From NCBI GenBank assembly GCA_964579325.1, contig CAZOHN010000101.1, forward strand, positions 1 to 12,882: 12,882 nt of DNA. The letters run 5' to 3'. Positions 1-6,778 of the stretch are shown here, piece after piece (positions within the stretch are counted from its first letter, which is position 1; each line of letters opens with the position of its first letter). Origin of the DNA: CAZOHN01 sp964579325 (lineage in GTDB: Bacteria; Pseudomonadota; Alphaproteobacteria; Rhodobacterales; Rhodobacteraceae). The notes under the pieces are model-generated. The model did no database searches. It had not been told where the DNA came from and was given only the letters and a program-made list of their open reading frames with translations. A program made the position numbers and the translations under genes.

Positions 1-104
1 GACAGGAAGCCGATGTTGACGGTCTGGTAGTCGGCCTTCCAGCCCTCCGCGAGCGCCGGCAGGGCCAGCATCATTGCGAGCGCCGATGTCGTCCAAAGCT
101 TCAT
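1..104 (-). CDS. PhnD-like periplasmic binding protein, N-terminus only (runs off the window)
   Basis: Only the first 34 codons are inside the window. They read as a signal peptide (MKLWTTSALAMML.. ending in ALPALA) followed by a mature start GWKADYQTVNIGFLS, the opening beta strand expected of a phosphonate/phosphate-type solute-binding protein. The start ATG is preceded by a good ribosome site (AAGGGGAG, complement of about 112-119). It lies 37 bp downstream of the ATPase gene on the same strand, the usual phnC-phnD order, so it is probably the binding protein of that importer, capturing a phosphonate or related oxyanion in the periplasm. The family call rests mostly on context and on this short N-terminus; the ligand cannot be inferred. 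Confidence 0.72.
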   Translation of the reverse strand, partial: MKLWTTSALAMMLALPALAEGWKADYQTVNIGFL

Positions 105-141
105 GACAGTTCTCCCCTTGGTTTGGTTCGTTGGGCTGTGT

Positions 142-948
142 TCAGGCCGGAACCGGCGTCCGCATTGCGGTCGAGGTCACGGCTTCGTTGAACTCGGCGA
201 GGCCATCGCTGCCGTAGATGTCGCGCACGACATCGTCGGTCAGTTGCCGGGCGGTGCCGTCGAACATCACCCGGCCCGCGCGCATCGCGACGATGCGGTC
301 GCAGTAGGCCCGTGCGGTGTCGAGGGTGTGGAGGTTGACGAGGACAGTGAGGCCGTCGTCCTGGTTGATGGCGCGGAGCGCCTCCATCACACGGGTCGCA
401 TTGCCGGGGTCGAGCGAGGCGATGGGTTCGTCGGCAAGCATGATGCGGGGCCGCTGCACCAGCGCCCGGGCAATCGCGACGCGCTGCTGCTGGCCGCCCG
501 AAAGGGTGCCCGCGCGCTGCAGCGCCTGCGGCACGAGGTCGAGCCGGTCGAGCGCCTCGATCGCCATCGCGCGTTCGGCATCGGAAAACTGCATCGCCAT
601 CGAGGAGAGGAAGCCGCGTCCGGACAGTCGCCCGACGAGGACGTTGGTCAGCACGTCCAGTCGCTCGACCAGATTGAACTGCTGGAAGATCATCGCGCAG
701 TCGCGCCGCCACTCGCGGAGCTCCCGTCCACGCAAGGCGGTCACGTCGGTCTCGCCGAAGGTGATCCGCCCCTCGGTGGGGTCGATCAGCCGGTTGACGA
801 GGCGCAAGAGCGTCGACTTGCCCGCACCCGACCGACCGATCACGCCGACGAACTGACCCGGCTGGATGTCCAGCGTGACATTGTCGACGGCGCGTGTCGC
901 GCCGAAGGTGCGGGTCAGGCCGGAGAATGTAAGGTTTGGTGTGCGCAT
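142..948 (-). CDS. phnC: Phosphonate-type ABC transporter ATP-binding protein (PhnC-like)
   Basis: A 268-residue ABC ATPase, the usual PhnC length. Visible motifs are Walker A GRSGAGKS (38-45), Q-loop FQQFNLV (Q89), signature LSGGQQQR (149-156), Walker B IMLADEP (169-175) followed by the D-loop, and the switch His in NLHTLD (H207). The FQQFNLVERL.VL.NVL.GRL stretch and the VNLHTLD..R.Y.DRI..M..G stretch are typical of PhnC rather than of other importers. It would hydrolyse ATP on the cytoplasmic face to drive import together with the downstream binding protein and a permease that must lie beyond the left edge. I chose the ATG at 948 because homology begins there; the frame remains open further upstream but reads as noise. 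The ribosome site is weak. A Pho box lies 68 bp upstream. Confidence 0.9.
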   Translation of the reverse strand: MRTPNLTFSGLTRTFGATRAVDNVTLDIQPGQFVGVIGRSGAGKSTLLRLVNRLIDPTEGRITFGETDVTALRGRELREWRRDCAMIFQQFNLVERLDVLTNVLVGRLSGRGFLSSMAMQFSDAERAMAIEALDRLDLVPQALQRAGTLSGGQQQRVAIARALVQRPRIMLADEPIASLDPGNATRVMEALRAINQDDGLTVLVNLHTLDTARAYCDRIVAMRAGRVMFDGTARQLTDDVVRDIYGSDGLAEFNEAVTSTAMRTPVPA

Positions 949-1015
949 GACCGTAACGGTCGCCCGCGTCTGTGTAGCGCGCACGTCATCCGGATGAATT
1001 CTGCGCGATATGGTC

Positions 1016-1033
1016 GTGACACCCAGATGACAG
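1016..1033 (-). promoter_or_regulatory. Pho box (PhoB-binding site) for the leftward phnC operon
   Basis: Read on the minus strand the 18 bases are CTGTCAT-CTGG-GTGTCAC, two 7-bp direct half-sites in the 7-4-7 arrangement (11-bp period) of the classical Pho box. Only one base of the second half-site departs from CTGTCAY; the central four bases are less A/T-rich than in E. coli. A CAGAAT element (998-1003, complement) sits 12 bp beyond the box, suitable as an activator-dependent -10. Phosphonate uptake genes are established PhoB targets in many bacteria. Binding itself is inferred. Confidence 0.7.
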
Positions 1034-1161
1034 GTCCGGCGTGCCGCGGCACGTTTCGTGCTGGCGTTTCGATGGTTCGCGCCGGCCTGCCAACCCAATG
1101 AACACTGGTCCGCGCAACAGCTGCACCCCTCCGGGCAGGCCATCGGCGCCCCAGGACATGA

Positions 1162-1219
1162 CCGTCACAGAACTGCGGAAAAAGCGTCATCGAACCGAAA
1201 AGCCCCGGTCATGTTGACG
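1162..1219 (+). promoter_or_regulatory. Possible degenerate PhoB sites and -35 for the rightward operon
   Basis: Three sites on the plus strand, CCGTCAC (1162-1168), GCGTCAT (1184-1190) and CGGTCAT (1206-1212), share the GTCAY core and are spaced exactly 22 bp apart, two Pho-box periods, placing them on one DNA face. The intervening 11-bp positions do not match well, so this is weaker than the box at 1016-1033. The last site directly abuts TTGACG (1214-1219), a reasonable -35. Confidence 0.35.
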
Positions 1220-1264
1220 GCGTAACTCGTCCGGACGTTTTGCAGTCTGCGAGGAACCACTCCG

Positions 1265-2137
1265 ATGACTCTCAAATCCCTTCTGCTCGCCGCCTCCGTC
1301 GCCGCCATGGGCGCGGCGCCGGCTCTTGCCGAGACCTGGCGGCTTGCCGTCACCGACGTCGAGGGGCTCGAACGGCTCCAGACCGAGTGGGGGCCGTTCA
1401 AGGCCGCCATCGAAAGCGCCACCGGCGAGACCTTCGAGTTCTTCCCGGTCACCTCCCGGACCGCGGCGGCCGAGGCACTGCGCGGGCAGTCGGTCGACTT
1501 CGTCATCACCGGGCCGGCCGAATACATCGTGATCAACACGCTGACAGACTCGGCGCCCCTCGTCGGCCTAGGCCGGCCGGACTATCACTGCGCCATCGTC
1601 GTTCGGGCCGACAGCGGCATCAGCGCGATGGACGATCTCAAGGGCAAGACCGTCGCGCTCGGCGATATCGGGTCGACCTCGAACATGCTCTGCCCGATGC
1701 AGCTGATGGCCGACTATGGCGTCGACCCGGTCACCGACATCGAGCGCGTGCACACCTCGTCGAACATCGCCCACGAGTCGCTGCGCAACGGCGACGTGGC
1801 CGCGATCGGCATCAACTCGACCAGCTGGATGAACGGCCCGCGCGCCAAGGACACCTCGGTGCCCTACGGCTTCTTCAAGATGATCGCGCGCTCGGGCGAC
1901 ATGCCCAACGACATGATCATGGTGGGAAGCCACGTTCCGGCAGAAGCGGCGGCGAAGGTGCGTGACGGCATCCTGACCAACAAGGAGGCGATCATCGAGG
2001 CGATCCTCCAGCACGACGAGAACCAGAAGTATCGTGGCATGGACCTCGTCGCGATCGAGGACGGGGCCTACGACATCGTCCGCTCGATGTATCGCAACGC
2101 CGGCTACCCGCAGTTCGACAAGTTCATCGGCGACTGA
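1265..2137 (+). CDS. PhnD-family phosphate/phosphite/phosphonate ABC transporter substrate-binding protein
   Basis: A 290-residue periplasmic binding protein. A clear signal peptide (KSLLLAASVAAMGAAPALA, cleavage after about residue 22) is followed by TWRLAVTDVEGLERL. Family landmarks are the FFPVTSRTAAAEALRGQSVDFVITGPAEY region (60-87), the anion-binding GSTS loop at the start of a helix (136-139, in ALGDIGSTSN), and H170 in NIAHESLRNGDVAA. In characterised PhnD proteins the equivalent Ser/Thr loop and His hold the phosphonate group. It should capture the substrate in the periplasm for the ATPase and permease encoded next. The ATG has a good ribosome site (GAGGAA, 1251-1256). The gene order D-C-E differs from the more usual C-D-E. 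The exact ligand is not readable from sequence; phosphite, a phosphonate or a phosphate ester are all possible. Confidence 0.88.
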   Translation: MTLKSLLLAASVAAMGAAPALAETWRLAVTDVEGLERLQTEWGPFKAAIESATGETFEFFPVTSRTAAAEALRGQSVDFVITGPAEYIVINTLTDSAPLVGLGRPDYHCAIVVRADSGISAMDDLKGKTVALGDIGSTSNMLCPMQLMADYGVDPVTDIERVHTSSNIAHESLRNGDVAAIGINSTSWMNGPRAKDTSVPYGFFKMIARSGDMPNDMIMVGSHVPAEAAAKVRDGILTNKEAIIEAILQHDENQKYRGMDLVAIEDGAYDIVRSMYRNAGYPQFDKFIGD

Positions 2138-2139
2138 CC

Positions 2140-2922
2140 GTGGCGCTTGACCGGGCCGGGGCTGCCGTAACCGCGCTTGCGCCCGCGGACCTTCGGGTTC
2201 GCGGGCTTACAAAGACGTATGGCCGCTCCGTCCCGGTCTTCGCCGATCTTGACTTCGATATCACGCCGGGAGCGTCGGTCGCCCTCGTTGGCGCGAACGG
2301 CACCGGCAAGTCCACGCTGCTGCGGTGTTGTCTCGGGCTCATCCCGCCGGACCGTGGTTCGGTGGAACTCCTGGGGCGCGATACGGCCGCAGTGGGCGCG
2401 GCCGCGCGGCGCGCGATCCGCGCGAGAACCGGGCTCGTGGGACAGAAACACAACCTCGTTCCGCGCCTGACGGCCCTGTCGAACGTGGTGCATGGTCTTC
2501 TCGGGCAGGCATCGGGGCCGCGATACTGGTCACACGTCCTGGCACCGCGCGCGGCCCGGAAGGCGGCAATGGCGGCCTTGGACCGGGTCGGCCTCGCGGC
2601 GCTGGCGCTGCGCCGCGCCGACGCACTCTCCGGCGGCCAGAGCCAGCGCGTGGCCATTGCCCGGGCGCTGGTGTGCCGGCCAAGGTTCCTCGTCGCGGAT
2701 GAACCCACCGCCTCGCTCGATCCGGCAGCCGGTGAGGAAGTTATGGAGCTTTTCTTCCGCCTTGTCCGTTCGGAAGGAGTCACGGTCATCTTCACGTCGC
2801 ACAACATCGATCACGCGCTGCGCTTCGGCGACCGGGTTCTTGGCCTTGCCGGTGGCCGCATCGAGATCGACGCGCCGGCGCGGGACCTGTCGCGGTCGGC
2901 CCTGAGTGCGCTCTATGCCTGA
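2140..2922 (+). CDS. Phosphonate-type ABC transporter ATP-binding protein
   Basis: A 260-residue ABC ATPase with Walker A GANGTGKS (51-58), Q-loop VGQKHNLV (Q102), signature LSGGQSQR (163-170), Walker B FLVADEP (183-189), D-loop SLDP and switch His H221 (TSHNID). It energises import through the permease encoded immediately downstream. The GTG start follows the stop codon of the binding-protein gene by two bases and has no clear ribosome site of its own, indicating translational coupling. The first 17 residues precede the conserved domain (LRVRGLTKTYG), and no better in-frame start is visible. It is clearly diverged from the leftward PhnC: its loop after the Q-loop and its C-terminus differ, so the two importers are unlikely to be a recent duplication. 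Confidence 0.88.
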   Translation: MALDRAGAAVTALAPADLRVRGLTKTYGRSVPVFADLDFDITPGASVALVGANGTGKSTLLRCCLGLIPPDRGSVELLGRDTAAVGAAARRAIRARTGLVGQKHNLVPRLTALSNVVHGLLGQASGPRYWSHVLAPRAARKAAMAALDRVGLAALALRRADALSGGQSQRVAIARALVCRPRFLVADEPTASLDPAAGEEVMELFFRLVRSEGVTVIFTSHNIDHALRFGDRVLGLAGGRIEIDAPARDLSRSALSALYA

Positions 2923-3721
2923 CGCCGCATCACACCATGCCACGCGGTTCGAGCGGCCGTCGGTGCTGGCCTTCATCGGCTATGCGGTCGGCGCGGCGAT
3001 CCTGGTCTGGTCGCTCGACGGAGCGGGTTGGTCAGCCGAGAAGATCGCCGCATCGACACCGCGCCTCGCCGACTTTTTCAGCCGCGCCTGGCCGCCCTCC
3101 ACCGACGCGCTCGGCCGCCTGTCCTGGAAGATGGTGGAGACGATCCAGATCGCGGTCGCCGGAACCGCGATCGGTATCCTTCTGTCCCTGCCCTTCGCGC
3201 TTCTTGCCGCGCGCGGCGTGATTGCCGGGCCTGCGGTCAACTGGGTGGTGCGCACGATCCTGGGCTTCATCCGCGCCGTTCCCGACCTTGCCTGGGCGCT
3301 GGTCTTCGTGGTTGCCGTGGGGCTCGGTCCGTTCGCGGGTATGCTCGCCATCGTCATGGACACGCTGGGCTTCTGCGGCAGGTTCTTTGCCGACGACATG
3401 GAGAACGTCGATGGCGGGCCGGCCGAGGCCCTGTCGGCGACCGGCGCACGGAGGCTCGACGTGGCCGCCGCCGCCACTGTTCCCGCCGCGCTCCCCGCCT
3501 TCGTCTCCACCAGCCTCTTCGGGCTGGAAAAGGCCGTGCGCTCGTCGACCGTCCTCGGCCTGGTGGGGGCTGGCGGGATCGGGATCGAGCTGAAGGTGGG
3601 TTTCGACCTCTTCGACTACCAGACGGCCATGACCGTGATACTGATGATCGCGGTCGTCGTGGTGGCAGTCGAGCAACTGGGCGGCCTCCTCCGCCGCCGC
3701 ATCATCGGGACGACAAGATGA
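2915..3721 (+). CDS. Phosphonate-type ABC transporter permease (PhnE-like)
   Basis: A 268-residue inner-membrane permease. Hydrophobic segments appear near residues 16-34, 74-98, 112-134, 137-153, about 190-205 and 237-256. The cytoplasmic EAA coupling loop is visible as PAEALSATGARRLDVAAAA (169-187), and the family motif VRSSTVLGLVGAGGIG (208-223) is strong. It forms the channel for solute delivered by the binding protein and couples to the ATPase. I use the ATG at 2915, which overlaps the ATPase stop by 8 bases; a GTG at 2906 would add three residues. Only one permease gene is present, so the channel is presumably a homodimer. The gene's stop overlaps the methyltransferase start (ATGA). Confidence 0.88.
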   Translation: MPDAASHHATRFERPSVLAFIGYAVGAAILVWSLDGAGWSAEKIAASTPRLADFFSRAWPPSTDALGRLSWKMVETIQIAVAGTAIGILLSLPFALLAARGVIAGPAVNWVVRTILGFIRAVPDLAWALVFVVAVGLGPFAGMLAIVMDTLGFCGRFFADDMENVDGGPAEALSATGARRLDVAAAATVPAALPAFVSTSLFGLEKAVRSSTVLGLVGAGGIGIELKVGFDLFDYQTAMTVILMIAVVVVAVEQLGGLLRRRIIGTTR

Positions 3722-4374
3722 CAACCGACACCGCACACCGGCACTGGAACGACGAATGGGCGGCGATATCGCCCGACAGCAAATGGGCCAGACCCGAGTC
3801 CGACGTGATCGACTGGGCGCGCGGCCTCGCGCAGGGAGCGCGCGTGCTCGACCTCGGCTCGGGGGTGGGGCGTCACGCACTTCTGCTTGCCCGGGCCGGG
3901 TATCGGGTCACCGCGCTTGACGCCGCGCCGGAAGGCAATGCCGCCCTGGCCGCGACAGCCCGCGCCGAGGGCCTCGAAATCGAGACGGTCGAGGGTCGGA
4001 TGACCGATCTGCCCTTCGCGGAAGGCGCCTTCGACCACCTGCTGAGCTGGAATGTGATCTACCACGGCGACGAAACAGTCGTGCAGCGCTCGATCGCCGA
4101 GATCGCCCGCGTGCTGCGTCCGGGTGGCAGCTTCCTCGGCACGATGCTGTCGGCCCGGCGCGTGCCGGTCGAACTCGGCAGGCACACCGGCCGCGAGATC
4201 TCGCGCAATACCTGGGTCTTTGACGGGGAGGGCGACAAGATCCACCCGCACTACTACTGCGATGCCGCCGGCCTCGTGGCCCTGTTCGGCGCCTTCGAGC
4301 CCTGGCGCATCGAGGACCGCGAGCACGAAACGCCGGGCTCCTGGCACTGGCACGTCCTGATGGAACGCCGCTGA
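3718..4374 (+). CDS. Class I SAM-dependent methyltransferase
   Basis: A 218-residue soluble enzyme with a Rossmann methyltransferase core: motif I VLDLGSGVGRH (43-53), the acidic residue after strand 2 in VTALDAAPEG (D68), motif IV region AFDHLLSWNVIYH (104-116), and RVLRPGG (131-137) before strand 5. The C-terminal part (NTWVFDGEGDKIHPHYY, then GSWHWHVLMERR) is rich in His and aromatic residues and may shape the substrate pocket. It overlaps the permease stop by four bases and shares a base with the next start (TGATG), so it is an integral operon member rather than a bystander. Its substrate is unknown; context suggests it methylates the imported compound or a product of it. The frame is open far upstream, but that part is a shadow of the permease gene. 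Confidence 0.85.
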   Translation: MTTDTAHRHWNDEWAAISPDSKWARPESDVIDWARGLAQGARVLDLGSGVGRHALLLARAGYRVTALDAAPEGNAALAATARAEGLEIETVEGRMTDLPFAEGAFDHLLSWNVIYHGDETVVQRSIAEIARVLRPGGSFLGTMLSARRVPVELGRHTGREISRNTWVFDGEGDKIHPHYYCDAAGLVALFGAFEPWRIEDREHETPGSWHWHVLMERR

Positions 4375-5591
4375 TGGCGGCTTTCGTCATCGAGGGGGCC
4401 GACGTTGTCCTGGACGACCGAATCGAGAGGGTCTCCGTGCGCGTCGAGGCCGGGAAGATCAGCGGCCTTGACGTTCCCCGCGACGGGGCACGTGTGATCG
4501 ATGCGCGTGACCTGTTGCTCGCCCCCGCGCTCGTCGACATTCACGGCGACGCCTTCGAGCGCCAGTTGATGCCGCGCCCCGGGGTCTTCGTGCCGGTGGA
4601 AACGGCCGTCCTCGAGACCGACCGCCAGCTTGCCGCGAACGGGATCGCCACCGCCTACCACGCCCTCACGCTGAGTTGGGAGCCGGGCCTTCGCTCGGTC
4701 GCCCGGGGGGCCGAGGTCGTGGATGCGCTCGGCGCACTTGGCCATCGGCTGACGGTCGAGAACCGGCTGCAGCTGCGCTGGGAAACCTTCTGCTTCGAAG
4801 CGCAACCGCTGCTGGAGCGGGCGCTTGCCGGCCCGCTCACGCCATCGCTGGCGTTCAACGATCATACCTCGATGGCGCTCCTCGATCCCGCCGTCCCGCT
4901 GCAGGAGCGCCCGTTCGAGTTCGACCCGCACTTTCCGCTGACCGATATTGCCAGCCCCGGTTTTGCCGAGAAGATGAAGGACCGCGCCCGGCGCTCGGGC
5001 ATGACCGTCGACGCCTTTGTGCGCCTCATAGCAGGGATCTGGGAGCGGCGGCCCGAGGTTCCCGAAACGATCTCGGCGGTTGCGGAACGTGCGCGCGCGC
5101 GGACCGCCCCGATGCTGAGCCACGATGACAGCCACGAAGTGACGCGCGCCTTCTACCGCGGCCACGGCGCGCGGATCAGCGAGTTTCCGATGAACCGATC
5201 CGTGGCCGAAGCGGCGCGGGCCTCGGGCGACTGGATCGTCTTCGGTGCGCCGAACGCGATGCGCGGCGGCAGCCACCTCGGCTCGCCCGGTGCGGCCGAG
5301 ATGGTGGCGCTGGGTCTTTGCGACATCCTGGCGTCCGACTACTTCTATCCCGCCATGCTGGGCGCAGTCGCACGGCTGCAGGCCGACGGTGTGGCTCCTC
5401 TCCCCGAGCTCTGGGCCCTGATCTCGACAAGCCCCGCACGGGCGCTCGGCCTCACCGACCGAGGCCGGATCGCGCCGGGGCAGCGGGCCGATCTTGTCCT
5501 TGTCGACTGGCCAGAGGGCGGCGCGCCTGCACCGCTTCTGACCCTGAGTGCGGGCGATGTGGCCTATGCGGGTCGCAACTTCGGTCTTTGA
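4374..5591 (+). CDS. PhnM-like amidohydrolase (RPPn diphosphatase family)
   Basis: A 405-residue amidohydrolase-superfamily protein, slightly longer than E. coli PhnM (378). Landmarks shared with PhnM are the metal-site H57-G-D59 in LVDIHGDAFERQLMPRPG (53-70), SHDD (249-252), SEFP (269-272), FGAPN (290-294), RGGSH (297-301), SDYFYP (321-326) and the C-terminal GRIAPGQRADLVLVD. In the C-P lyase pathway PhnM removes diphosphate from ribose 1-methylphosphonate 5-triphosphate. Here the metal-site segment is HGDAFERQ..PRPGV, not the HTDNL..F..PRPKV of E. coli PhnM, which suggests a different subfamily and possibly substrate. No other C-P lyase gene is visible. It is cytoplasmic, last in the operon, and its start shares a base with the methyltransferase stop. 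Confidence 0.82.
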   Translation: MAAFVIEGADVVLDDRIERVSVRVEAGKISGLDVPRDGARVIDARDLLLAPALVDIHGDAFERQLMPRPGVFVPVETAVLETDRQLAANGIATAYHALTLSWEPGLRSVARGAEVVDALGALGHRLTVENRLQLRWETFCFEAQPLLERALAGPLTPSLAFNDHTSMALLDPAVPLQERPFEFDPHFPLTDIASPGFAEKMKDRARRSGMTVDAFVRLIAGIWERRPEVPETISAVAERARARTAPMLSHDDSHEVTRAFYRGHGARISEFPMNRSVAEAARASGDWIVFGAPNAMRGGSHLGSPGAAEMVALGLCDILASDYFYPAMLGAVARLQADGVAPLPELWALISTSPARALGLTDRGRIAPGQRADLVLVDWPEGGAPAPLLTLSAGDVAYAGRNFGL

Positions 5592-5854
5592 TTCCCGGGT
5601 GCTGACCTGCGCGGGGTGCCTGCGCCGTCAGTCCACAAGCGCACCGACCAGACCGCCAGGGGGCGTCGCCGTGGCGCGCGGCCGGACCCTCCGCGGCTCC
5701 CGTGGACGGGCGGCGCATCGACCGTCTCCTGATCGTTTCGCCCTTCGTCATCACCGAGGACGAACTCTACGACGCCGTGGGCGGCTGTCAGGGGCGTTGG
5801 CCGCGGCGGAGAAGAACCCCTGTCCTCCAGCGCTGCGTCCTACCTGCACCCGGC
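5592..5854. other. Convergent spacer holding an aminotransferase remnant
   Basis: This 263-bp gap lies between the PhnM-like gene and the convergent LysR gene. I see no convincing hairpin-plus-U terminator. Its only notable content is the aminotransferase remnant annotated separately. Confidence 0.6.
5690..5815 (+). pseudogene. Remnant of a class III aminotransferase C-terminus
   Basis: From 5702 the plus strand reads VDGRRIDRLLIVSPFVITED followed by ELYDAV. This matches the pattern near the C-terminus of class III (PLP-dependent) aminotransferases, DGRRGDH-LL-PPF-IT-DE-. After GTG at 5777 the natural continuation (GRLSGALAAAEKNP) is in a different frame, implying loss of one base around 5780. 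No start, PLP-lysine region or proper stop is present, so this is a fragment of perhaps 40 codons. It cannot make an enzyme. The rest of the gene may have been deleted when the neighbouring LysR gene arrived. A chance match is possible because the fragment is short. Confidence 0.42.
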
Positions 5855-6778
5855 TCACGTCCCCGCAGCAAGAATCAGTCTGGGCGCGGCGCGTACGCGA
5901 TCTTGCGGCAGCGACCGCGTGGCCTCGTCCGCGATGAAGTCCAGCACCGCGCGGACGCGAGCGGTCTGGCGAAGATCATGGCGCGTCAGAAGCCAGACCG
6001 GCATGTGGACGTGGAACGCGCCTTCAAGCACCGCGACCAGATCCGGATCGGAGTGTCCGAGGTAGCAGGGCAGGCCGACCAGGCCGGCCCCGGCCTTCAC
6101 GATCGCGGCCTGCGCGAAGATGTTGTCCACCGCCGCGACGGTCACGGCGCCCAGTGCCACGTCGCGCAGGAGCCGCGCCTGCGGAACATGCTCGAGCCGG
6201 CCCGTGCTTTCGATGATCATGTGCCGCCCGAGGTCCTCGAGCCCGCGCGGCGCACCGTGCACGGCGAAGTAGCGCTGCGACCCGTAGAGGCTGAACGGGA
6301 TCATGGCGATCCGGCGGCCGACGAGCGCTTCGTCGCGCGGCTCGCCCATGCGCAAGGCGATATCGGCATCGCCGGCGGCGACATCGCGCGTGAGCGTCGA
6401 GAGCTCGAGTTCGACCCGGAGGGCGGGGTGGCGCGCGCGCAACATCCCGAGCCGCGGCGCGAGCCAGGCCGCGCCGATACCTTCCGACGCGGTGATCCGG
6501 ACGGTTCCTGCGACCTCGGCCTCGTCGCCCTCGACGTCGTCGGAGATGGCTTGCACGATCCGCATGACATCGCTCGATCTTGCGTAGACACGGGCGCCCG
6601 CCTCGGTCATCCGGTAGCCCGATGTCAGCCGGTCGAAGAGGCGCGCGCCAAGTCGCTGTTCAAGGTCGCGCACCCGCCGCGCCACCGTGGGCTGGGTCAC
6701 GCCCAGCGTCTGGGCCGCCCGGCCCACGCTGCCCGCCGTCGCGACAGCATTGAAGAAGCGCAGATCGTCCCAGTCCAT
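5855..6778 (-). CDS. LysR-family transcriptional regulator
   Basis: A 307-residue LysR regulator of normal length. The N-terminal winged helix-turn-helix is clear: LRFFNAVATAGSVGRAAQTL and GVTQPTVARRVRDLEQRLGARLFDR (residues 6-50). The co-inducer domain follows from about residue 90 (GTVRITASEGIGAAWLAPRL, then AGDADIALRMGEP). The ATG at 6778 is well placed with GGAGGA about 6 bases upstream, and homology begins exactly there. The frame is open to 7060 but that extension does not look coding. It converges on the PhnM-like gene and has no divergent partner close by, so its targets are unclear; one candidate is the lost aminotransferase gene. The co-inducer is unknown. Confidence 0.88.
   Translation of the reverse strand: MDWDDLRFFNAVATAGSVGRAAQTLGVTQPTVARRVRDLEQRLGARLFDRLTSGYRMTEAGARVYARSSDVMRIVQAISDDVEGDEAEVAGTVRITASEGIGAAWLAPRLGMLRARHPALRVELELSTLTRDVAAGDADIALRMGEPRDEALVGRRIAMIPFSLYGSQRYFAVHGAPRGLEDLGRHMIIESTGRLEHVPQARLLRDVALGAVTVAAVDNIFAQAAIVKAGAGLVGLPCYLGHSDPDLVAVLEGAFHVHMPVWLLTRHDLRQTARVRAVLDFIADEATRSLPQDRVRAAPRLILAAGT

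Larger units (their letters stand above)
949..1264. promoter_or_regulatory. Divergent regulatory spacer between two phosphonate-type operons
   Basis: This 316-bp non-coding stretch separates the start codons of two divergent ABC importer operons. It contains a Pho box on the minus strand (1016-1033), a perfect 12-bp palindrome TCATCCGGATGA (986-997), and three GTCA half-sites spaced exactly 22 bp apart (1164, 1186, 1208) ahead of the rightward operon. A TTGACG element at 1214-1219 could serve as a -35 for the rightward genes, but the matching -10 position is poor, as expected if the promoter depends on an activator. Long reading frames crossing it look like shadows. Confidence 0.7.

Noticed and set aside
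101..108. CTGTCAT around the start codon of the left-edge binding protein, resembling a Pho half-site
   Set aside because: It is a single half-site overlapping a start codon inside an operon, with no partner at 11 bp.
103..1101. A 332-codon plus-strand frame across the leftward ATPase gene and spacer
   Set aside because: It is antisense to a clear ABC ATPase and has low-complexity, His/Arg/Asp-rich composition.
3028..3717. An N-terminal extension of the methyltransferase by 230 residues
   Set aside because: It is an out-of-frame shadow of the permease gene, and the methyltransferase homology starts at the ATG overlapping the permease stop.
4254..5276. A 340-codon minus-strand frame opposite the PhnM-like gene
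   Set aside because: It is the complement of a well-supported hydrolase and carries no motif.
1265..5591. A complete C-P lyase cluster
   Set aside because: No phnG, H, I, J, K, L or N homologue is present in the window; only importer genes and a PhnM relative can be supported.
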